A DNA stretch of 64,000 bases from Oerskovia merdavium (GTDB lineage Bacteria; Actinomycetota; Actinomycetes; Actinomycetales; Cellulomonadaceae). The stretch spans positions 34,761 through 98,760 of the forward strand of contig NZ_JACSQF010000008.1 in the NCBI RefSeq assembly GCF_014836755.1. The letters run 5' to 3'. Position numbers and translations under genes: made by a program. The first letter of the stretch is position 1. Each line of letters begins with the position of its first letter. This document shows, one piece after another, positions 57,593 to 64,000 of the stretch. The notes below the pieces were generated by a model. That model saw only the letters and a program-made list of their open reading frames with translations, did not search any database and was not told where the DNA came from.

Positions 57593-59113
57593 GTGGACGT
57601 CCTCGATCTCGCGAGGTGGCAGTTCGCCATCACGACCGTCTACCACTTCATCTTCGTGCCGCTGACGATCGGGCTCGCCCCCCTCGTCGCCATCATGCAG
57701 ACCGCATGGGTCCGCACGGGGAACGAGCGGTGGCTCAAGCTCACCAAGTTCTTCGGCAAGCTCCTCCTCATCAACTTCGCGATCGGCGTCGTGACGGGGA
57801 TCGTGCAGGAGTTCCAGTTCGGCATGAACTGGAGCGAGTACTCACGCTTCGTGGGAGACGTCTTCGGTGCCCCGCTCGCCATGGAGGCGCTCGCCGCGTT
57901 CTTCATCGAGTCGACGTTCCTCGGTCTGTGGATCTTCGGCTGGGACCGCCTGTCCAAGCGCGTGCACCTCGCGTGCATCTGGGCCGTCGCGATCGCCGTG
58001 AACCTCTCCGCGTTCTTCATCCTCGCGGCCAACTCGTGGATGCAGCACCCGGTCGGGACGATCTACAACCCCGAGACCGGCCGCGCCGAGATGAACGACA
58101 TCGGTGCGGTGCTCACCAACAACACCCTGTGGGCCGCGTTCCCGCACACCGTGACCGCGGCGTTCCTCACCGCGGGCACGTTCGTGGCAGGCATCGCCGC
58201 CTGGTGGATGGTCCGCCTGGTGCGCACCAAGAAGGCCGAGAACATCGAGCTCGCCCGCAACGTCTACCGCCCGGCGATCACGCTCGGCGTCATCACCATG
58301 ATCATCGCGGGCCTCGGCGTCGCGGTCAGCGGTGACTTCCAGGCCAAGCTCATGTTCCAGCAGCAGCCCATGAAGATGGCGGCCGCCGAGGCGCTGTGCG
58401 AGAGCTCGCCCGACGGGGCCCCGTTCTCCATCCTCGCGATCGGCGACCTGTCCGACTCGTGCGAGGGCGTCAACCACATCCTCGAGATCCCCGGCATGAC
58501 CTCGTTCCTCGCCAAGGGCAGCTTCACGGCCCCGCTGCCGGGCGTCGACGAGGTCCAGCAGACCATGACCGAGCGCTACGGCGACGTCACCGCGGACGGC
58601 GAGCCGGTCAACTACTCCCCCAACCTCGGCCTGACCTACTGGAGCTTCCGGCTCATGATCGGGTTCGCGGTCGGCTCGATCGCGCTCTCGCTCATGGCCC
58701 TGTGGCTCACCCGCAAGGGCAAGGTCACCGACAACAAGTGGTTCGCACGCGTCGGGATCTGGGCCATCCCCATGCCGTTCATCGCGTCGTCGTTCGGCTG
58801 GATCTTCACCGAGACCGGGCGTCAGCCGTGGGTCGTGGCCCCCAACCCGTCAGGGATCGACTCGATCCGCCTGCTCACCGAGCGCGGCGTGTCCACGGTC
58901 GTCGGCCCCGGCGTCGTGCTGACCTCCATGATCGTCTTCACGCTCGTGTACGGAGCCCTCGCGGTCGTCTGGTTCAAGCTCATCCACCGGTACACGGTCG
59001 AGGGCGTGCCGGACGTCGTGCACGACGACTCCCCCGAGGCGCGCGCCAAGGGCGACCCCGACGACCCGGACTCGACCGACGAGTCCGAACGCCCCCTGTC
59101 CTTCGCGTACTGA
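57593..59113 (+). CDS. cydA: Cytochrome bd ubiquinol/menaquinol oxidase subunit I
   Basis: A 506-residue membrane protein that carries the hemes and oxidises quinol, passing electrons to oxygen at low oxygen levels. Heme-ligand regions RWQFAITTVYHFIFVPLTIG and ANSWMQHPVG, and the family hallmark FGWIFTETGRQPWVV near 400 are present; the Q-loop is short as in actinobacteria. The C-terminal tail is acidic. GTG 57593 has AGGAG upstream. First gene of the operon. Confidence 0.95.
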   Translation: MDVLDLARWQFAITTVYHFIFVPLTIGLAPLVAIMQTAWVRTGNERWLKLTKFFGKLLLINFAIGVVTGIVQEFQFGMNWSEYSRFVGDVFGAPLAMEALAAFFIESTFLGLWIFGWDRLSKRVHLACIWAVAIAVNLSAFFILAANSWMQHPVGTIYNPETGRAEMNDIGAVLTNNTLWAAFPHTVTAAFLTAGTFVAGIAAWWMVRLVRTKKAENIELARNVYRPAITLGVITMIIAGLGVAVSGDFQAKLMFQQQPMKMAAAEALCESSPDGAPFSILAIGDLSDSCEGVNHILEIPGMTSFLAKGSFTAPLPGVDEVQQTMTERYGDVTADGEPVNYSPNLGLTYWSFRLMIGFAVGSIALSLMALWLTRKGKVTDNKWFARVGIWAIPMPFIASSFGWIFTETGRQPWVVAPNPSGIDSIRLLTERGVSTVVGPGVVLTSMIVFTLVYGALAVVWFKLIHRYTVEGVPDVVHDDSPEARAKGDPDDPDSTDESERPLSFAY

Positions 59114-59146
59114 CGCGCTCTGACGGCTCAAGGAGACCCAGTACTC

Positions 59147-60322
59147 ATGGAACTCACCATTCTCTGGTTCGTGCTCATCGCGATCCTGTGGATCGGCTAC
59201 CTGGTCCTCGAAGGATTCGACTTCGGCGTCGGCATGCTCATGCCGATCCTGTCCCGCAACAAGGACAAGGCCAAGCAGGACACCGAGCGCCGGCTCATCA
59301 TCAACACGATCGGCCCGGTCTGGGACGGCAACGAGGTCTGGCTCATCACGGCGGGTGGCGCGACCTTCGCGGCGTTCCCCGAGTGGTACGCGACGTTGTT
59401 CTCGGGCTTCTACATCCCGCTGCTGCTGATCCTTCTCGCCTTGATCGTGCGCGGCGTCGCGTTCGAGTACCGCGGCAAGATCAACGACGACCGCTGGCGG
59501 GCGCGCTGCGACCAGGCGATCATCTTCGGTTCGTGGATCCCCGCGATCCTGTGGGGCGTCGCGTTCGCCAACCTCGTCCGCGGTGTCGAGCTCGACGCGG
59601 CGCACCAGTACGTGGGCGGCTTCTGGGCCCTGCTCAACCCCTTCGCGCTCCTCGGCGGGCTCACGACGCTCGTGCTGTTCCTCCTGCACGGTGCGGTCTT
59701 CATCGCCCTCAAGACCGACGGCGAGGTGCGGGTCAAGGCCCGCCGCCTGGCCGGGTACTTCTCGGTCGCCGCGGTCGTCGTGGCCGGCGGTTGGGCCGTG
59801 TGGGCCCAGGTCGCCTACTCGGTGCCGTGGACGTGGGCTGCGGTCGTCGTGGCGGCGCTCGCCCTGGTCGGCGTCGTGATCGCCAACGCCAAGGCGCGCG
59901 AGGGCTGGGCGTTCCTGTTCTCCGCGCTCGCGATCCTCGCGGCGACCGTCCTGATCTTCGGGTCCATGTACCCCGACGTGATGCCGGCCCACGACCCCGC
60001 GAACTCGCTGAACATCGACAACGCGTCCTCGACGCAGTACACGCTGACGGTCATGACCTGGGTCGCCGTGATCCTGGTCCCGGTCGTCCTGCTCTACCAG
60101 TCGTGGACCTACTGGGTGTTCCGCCGCCGCCTGTCGACCAAGGACATCCCGCCGCCCATCGGCCTCTCGCTCAAGAAGATCAAGGACGCCGCGTTCGGCG
60201 GTCCGTCGTCGGGCAGCGCCAGGTCCCTCGACCTGACCCCCGCAGAGGACGACAAGGACACGGGGACGGGCGCGGCGCCGTCGGGCTCGGCGAAGCGCGG
60301 GCCTGGGGACACCTCCGCGTGA
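59147..60322 (+). CDS. cydB: Cytochrome bd oxidase subunit II
   Basis: A 391-residue membrane protein, partner of CydA. The family start LTILWFVLIAILWIGYLVLEGFDFGVGML and TIGPVWDGNEVWLI (near 62) are present, with about eight membrane segments. The last 40 residues are a soluble, Asp/Ser/Gly-rich tail. Its stop overlaps the cydD start by four bases. Confidence 0.95.
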   Translation: MELTILWFVLIAILWIGYLVLEGFDFGVGMLMPILSRNKDKAKQDTERRLIINTIGPVWDGNEVWLITAGGATFAAFPEWYATLFSGFYIPLLLILLALIVRGVAFEYRGKINDDRWRARCDQAIIFGSWIPAILWGVAFANLVRGVELDAAHQYVGGFWALLNPFALLGGLTTLVLFLLHGAVFIALKTDGEVRVKARRLAGYFSVAAVVVAGGWAVWAQVAYSVPWTWAAVVVAALALVGVVIANAKAREGWAFLFSALAILAATVLIFGSMYPDVMPAHDPANSLNIDNASSTQYTLTVMTWVAVILVPVVLLYQSWTYWVFRRRLSTKDIPPPIGLSLKKIKDAAFGGPSSGSARSLDLTPAEDDKDTGTGAAPSGSAKRGPGDTSA

Positions 60323-62100
60323 AGCCCCTCGATCCACGGCTCCTGCGCCAGGCGCGGGCGGCCCGCGGGTACGTCGTGCTCACGGCGGTGCTCGGCCTCG
60401 TGACGGCCGGGCTCGTCGTGGCACAGGCGCTGCTCATCGCGAGCGTCCTGGCCCCCGCGATCCAGGGCAACCTCTCGCTGACCGACGTCGGCACTCCCCT
60501 CACGCTGCTCGCTGCAGTCGTGGTGGTGCGCGCCGGGGTCGCGTGGGCGCAGGAGCGGTTCGCGCTCAAGGCTGCGACCAAGACGATCGCAGAGCTCCGC
60601 GAGCAGGTCGTCAGCCATGCGGTGGCCCTGGGCCCCCGCTGGCTGGCGACCGGCCGCGGGCCCGCGGTCGCGACGCTCGCGACGCGCGGGCTCGACGACC
60701 TCGAGCCGTACATGGTCAGGTACCTGCCCCAGCTCCTGCTCGCGGCGACCGTGACCCCCGCGACCCTCGCGGTCGTCCTGGGGCTCGACTGGATCTCCGC
60801 GATCATCATCGCGGTCACGATCCCCCTCATCCCGGTCTTCATGATCCTCGTGGGCCAGCTCACCGCCGGGACGTCCGAGCGGCGCCTCAAGGTCATGCAG
60901 CGCCTCGGTTCCCAGGTGCTCGACCTCATGGCCGGCCTGCCCACGCTGCGGGCCTTCGGCCGCGAGCACGGGCCCGAGAAGCGCGTCAGGGCGCTCGGCG
61001 ACGCCAACCGGCGCGCCACCATGGGGACACTGCGCGTCGCGTTCCTGTCGGGCATGGTCCTCGAGCTGCTCACGACCCTGTCGGTCGCGCTCGTCGCGGT
61101 CGGGATCGGCTTGCGCCTGGTGTACGGCGAGGTCGGGCTCGAGCCCGCGCTCGCCGTGCTGGTGCTGGCCCCCGAGGTCTACCTGCCGCTGCGGCAGGTC
61201 GGCATGCACTTCCACGCCTCGACCGACGGGATCGCCGCGGCCAACCAGGCGTTCGAGGTGCTCGACGAGCCGTTGCGGCCCGTCGGCACGACGCCCGCCC
61301 CCGCCCTGGCCGGCGCCCGGATCACGTTCGAGGGCGTGAGCGTGCGCGCGGGAGACCGCGACGTGCTCGCCCCCGCGGCGCTCACGACGACCTTCGGCTC
61401 CGCTGCCGGCGAGGCGGGCTCCGCGACGGACGCTCCGTCGTCGGGCACCGTGGTGGCCCTGACCGGGCCCAGCGGGTCCGGCAAGACGACCACTGCGCTG
61501 GTGCTGCTCGGGCTGCTCGCCCCCGACGCCGGGCGCGTCGTGGTGACCCCGCGCGAGGGCGAGCCCGTCGACCTCGCCGAGATCGACCCGACCACGTGGT
61601 GGCCGCAGGTCGCGTGGGTGCCGCAGCGCCCCACGCTCACCCCGGGCACGGTGCGCGACGTCGTGCTCGACGGCCGCGAGGTCCCCGACGACGAGCTCGC
61701 CGACGCCGCACGGCTCTCGGGGCTCGACGCCGTCCTCGACGTCCTGCCCGAGGGCTGGGCGACCCCGATCGGCCAGGGCGGCGTGGGCCTCAGCGTGGGC
61801 CAGCGCCAGCGCGTGGCCCTGACCGCAGCACTGCTGGGCGACCCCGCTCGCGTGCCGCTCGTGGTGCTCGACGAACCCACGGCGCACCTCGACGCGCGCG
61901 GCGAGCGCGCCGTGCTCGACGCCGTCCGGGCCTGGCGCGACCAGGGACGCACAGTCGTCGTGGTCGCGCACCGCACGAGCCTGGTCGAGCTCGCCGACCA
62001 GGTCGTCGTGGTCTCGTCGGCCGCGCTCCCCCCGGCTCCCCGCGCCGCTGCCGACGACGCCGCCTCGTCCTCACCCACCTCGTCTGGAGCCGTCGCATGA
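60319..62100 (+). CDS. cydD: CydD subunit of the heterodimeric thiol/heme ABC exporter
   Basis: A 593-residue fused membrane-ATPase half transporter. Six membrane helices in the first 300 residues, then an ATPase with Walker A GPSGSGKTTTAL near 385, signature GLSVGQRQRVALTAAL near 492, Walker B VVLDEPTAHLD and VVVAHRTSL. With CydC it moves cysteine/glutathione-type thiols (and possibly heme) so that cytochrome bd can mature. Order here is D before C. Confidence 0.93.
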   Translation: MKPLDPRLLRQARAARGYVVLTAVLGLVTAGLVVAQALLIASVLAPAIQGNLSLTDVGTPLTLLAAVVVVRAGVAWAQERFALKAATKTIAELREQVVSHAVALGPRWLATGRGPAVATLATRGLDDLEPYMVRYLPQLLLAATVTPATLAVVLGLDWISAIIIAVTIPLIPVFMILVGQLTAGTSERRLKVMQRLGSQVLDLMAGLPTLRAFGREHGPEKRVRALGDANRRATMGTLRVAFLSGMVLELLTTLSVALVAVGIGLRLVYGEVGLEPALAVLVLAPEVYLPLRQVGMHFHASTDGIAAANQAFEVLDEPLRPVGTTPAPALAGARITFEGVSVRAGDRDVLAPAALTTTFGSAAGEAGSATDAPSSGTVVALTGPSGSGKTTTALVLLGLLAPDAGRVVVTPREGEPVDLAEIDPTTWWPQVAWVPQRPTLTPGTVRDVVLDGREVPDDELADAARLSGLDAVLDVLPEGWATPIGQGGVGLSVGQRQRVALTAALLGDPARVPLVVLDEPTAHLDARGERAVLDAVRAWRDQGRTVVVVAHRTSLVELADQVVVVSSAALPPAPRAAADDAASSSPTSSGAVA

Positions 62101-63968
62101 GCGACCTCGGCACGTCCCCCGACTCCCCCGTCCGCGGTACCGGCACGGCCGACGGAACGGCGACCGATCCCCTGTGGCGCGCGGTACGGCTCCTCGACGT
62201 GAGCTGGGGCCGAGCCGCGCGCGCGATCGGGCTGGGCTCGCTCGCGCTGGCCAGCTCGGTCGGGCTCGCGGCCGTCGCCGCATGGCTCATCGCGCGCGCG
62301 TCCCAGATGCCGCCCGTGCTCCAGCTCTCGGTCGCGACCGTGGCCGTGCGCGCGTTCGGCATCTCGCGCGGGGTGTTCCGGTACCTCGAGCGGCTGGCCT
62401 CGCACGACGTCGCGCTGCGCGGCATGGCCTCGCTCCGCGCCAACGTGTACACCTCGCTGGCCTCCGGACGTACGGCCGCGGTCGCTGGTGTACGTCGCGG
62501 CGACCTGCTCGCGCGCGTGGGTGCCGACGTCGACGCGGTGGGCGACGTGGTCGTGCGCGCGATCATCCCCGCGGGCGTGGCCCTCGTGGTGTCCGCGGGC
62601 TCGGTCATCCTGGTCGGGGTGTTCCTGCCGTCGGCCGGCGTCGCCCTGTTCCTGTGCCTGCTGCTCGCGGGCGTCCTGGGCCCCTGGCTCTCCGCGCGTG
62701 CCGCCCGCCGGACCGAGGAACGCGGCGCGGCCGCGCGCGCAGAGATGACGTCCACGGTGCTCGAGACGCTCGAGGGCTCGGGACCGCTCACGGTCTCGGG
62801 GCGGCTCTCCCAGCGGATGGACGCGTTGCGACGCACCGACCGCGAGCTCGCGGCAGTGACGGACTCGGGGGCCCGGACCTCGGGGACGGCCGCCGCGATC
62901 AACAACGTGGCGATCGGGCTCGCGGTGCTCGCTTCGCTGCTGCTCGGCATCCCTGCCGTCGCCGCGGGGACCCTGGCCCCGGTCGAGCTCGCCGTGATCG
63001 TCCTGACCCCGCTCGCGGTGTTCGAGGCCGCCGGGGTCCTGCCCGCCGCGGCCGTGCAGATGCACCGCTCGCGGCAGGCCGCACGCCGCATCATGGAGCT
63101 GCTCGACGCGGCGGACGAGGACGGCGACGCCGCCGCTCCCGCCCACACGGAACCCGCCGAGCGGTCGGCAGCGCGCGCCACCTCGGGCACCTCCGCACCG
63201 CTGGGCGACCGCCCGGAGGTCGTCGTGGCGGACGCCGCGTGCGGCTGGAACGGCCGCGCGGCCGTGACGGGGATCGACCTCGCGGTCCGCCCCGGTCGGG
63301 CGGTCGCGATCGTGGGACCGTCGGGCGTCGGCAAGACGACCCTGCTCATGACGGCCGCGGGGCTCATCCCGCAGGTCGCGGGACGCGTGAGCCTCGACGG
63401 CTCGCCGGTCTCGTCCTTCGCACCCGACGACGTCGCCCAGCAGGTGGTCTTCGTCGCCGAGGACGGGCACGTCTTCGACACCACGCTGCTCGAGAACCTC
63501 CGCGTCGCGCGCGGCGACGTCACGCCGGACGAGGCCGAGGCCGCCCTGGCCGAGGTCGGGCTCGGCGAGTGGCTCGCAGGCCTGCCCGACGGCGTCGGCA
63601 CGATCCTCGGCCCGGACGCGACGACCATCTCGGGCGGGGAGCGCCGTCGGCTCCTCGTGGCGCGGGCCCTGCTGGCCCCCGCTCCCCTGCTGCTCGTCGA
63701 CGAGCCCGCCGAGCACCTCGATCCGGCGACCGCCGACGAGCTGCTCACCCACCTCGTGGAGACCAGCCGGACGGGTGGGCGCGGCGTGGTCGTCGCGACG
63801 CACCGGCTCTCTGCGCTCGCCGCGGTCGACGAGGTGCTGCTGCTCGGCCGGACCGACGACGCGAGCCCCGAGAGCCCCGCGACCGTGGTCGCCCGCGGCA
63901 CCCACGCGGAGCTGCTCGCGCACGACGAGGGCTACCGCTGGGCGCTCGCGCAGGAAGCCGCGGTCTGA
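62097..63968 (+). CDS. cydC: CydC subunit of the heterodimeric thiol/heme ABC exporter
   Basis: A 623-residue half transporter. Six membrane helices, then an ATPase with Walker A GPSGVGKTTLLMTAAG near 406, a signature reading ISGGERRRLLVARALL, Walker B LLVDEPAEHLD and VVATHRLSA. The catalytic Glu after the Walker B Asp is retained. It overlaps cydD by four bases and closes the operon just before the window ends. Confidence 0.93.
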   Translation: MSDLGTSPDSPVRGTGTADGTATDPLWRAVRLLDVSWGRAARAIGLGSLALASSVGLAAVAAWLIARASQMPPVLQLSVATVAVRAFGISRGVFRYLERLASHDVALRGMASLRANVYTSLASGRTAAVAGVRRGDLLARVGADVDAVGDVVVRAIIPAGVALVVSAGSVILVGVFLPSAGVALFLCLLLAGVLGPWLSARAARRTEERGAAARAEMTSTVLETLEGSGPLTVSGRLSQRMDALRRTDRELAAVTDSGARTSGTAAAINNVAIGLAVLASLLLGIPAVAAGTLAPVELAVIVLTPLAVFEAAGVLPAAAVQMHRSRQAARRIMELLDAADEDGDAAAPAHTEPAERSAARATSGTSAPLGDRPEVVVADAACGWNGRAAVTGIDLAVRPGRAVAIVGPSGVGKTTLLMTAAGLIPQVAGRVSLDGSPVSSFAPDDVAQQVVFVAEDGHVFDTTLLENLRVARGDVTPDEAEAALAEVGLGEWLAGLPDGVGTILGPDATTISGGERRRLLVARALLAPAPLLLVDEPAEHLDPATADELLTHLVETSRTGGRGVVVATHRLSALAAVDEVLLLGRTDDASPESPATVVARGTHAELLAHDEGYRWALAQEAAV

Positions 63969-64000
63969 CACGCGGACCCGAGGCGGGTCGGGCAGGCGAG

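Overview
This is a contiguous stretch of very GC-rich chromosome (roughly 70-75% by eye) from an actinobacterium. Coding is dense, with GTG and TTG starts, many 4-base ATGA/GTGA overlaps, and many genes that look leaderless (a TANNNT -10 box only 6-7 bases before the start codon). The gene set (PknG/GlnH, Orn, a long RNase E, Rex-type sites, cydABDC, oleate hydratase) fits the order Micrococcales, near Oerskovia, Cellulosimicrobium or Cellulomonas. That placement is an inference from content, not from a marker-gene comparison.

Region 1 (1-14.2 kb). After a small esterase comes a ten-gene co-directional operon: TelA, an XpaC-like helical protein, a CbbX-type AAA+ ATPase, a four-pass membrane protein (GlnX-like), a GlnH-like lipoprotein, a helical protein, PknG kinase (zinc ribbon, kinase, TPR), a PP2C phosphatase with zinc ribbons, a vWA protein and a zinc-ribbon/FHA protein. 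It merges the GlnX-GlnH-PknG amino-acid-sensing module of mycobacteria with a TelA/AAA+/vWA stress module, and brings its own phosphatase and phosphopeptide reader.

Region 2 (14.2-30 kb). A TetR regulator and oleate hydratase are followed by an unknown gene under a perfect palindrome, and then by a biotin ECF transporter (bioY...bioM-bioN) interrupted by an acyl-CoA ligase and a thiolase-like protein that lacks key catalytic residues. Next are a phosphotransferase, a lipoprotein, a secreted beta-propeller protein with a probable membrane-anchored surface partner, and an MFS exporter under an ArsR-type repressor with a 36-bp operator.

Region 3 (30-33.5 kb). A visibly less GC-rich island encodes a lactococcin-972-like secreted peptide, two permeases and an ATPase. 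The peptide's start looks frameshifted.

Region 4 (33.5-49.4 kb). PAP2 phosphatase, a 49-residue small protein, Orn, tRNA-His, a TmsA/TmsB pair (10-methyl fatty acids), a membrane protein behind a perfect Rex box, an ATP-grasp enzyme, and a glycine-betaine-type ABC transporter whose binding protein is circularly permuted. Then come a flavoprotein disulfide oxidoreductase, a small kinase, TrmB, and a trpB2 gene preceded by a complete tryptophan attenuator (leader peptide with Trp-Trp and three mutually exclusive hairpins), then tRNA-Lys.

Region 5 (49.4-64 kb). GroES-like protein and peroxiredoxin (divergent), tRNA-Leu, a lipoprotein, a Pcm-like methyltransferase, thymidine kinase, a GNAT acetyltransferase, a 1314-residue RNase E/G with long disordered arms, and the cydA-cydB-cydD-cydC operon behind a second Rex-like box. 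There is no CRISPR array, rRNA, prophage or insertion sequence.
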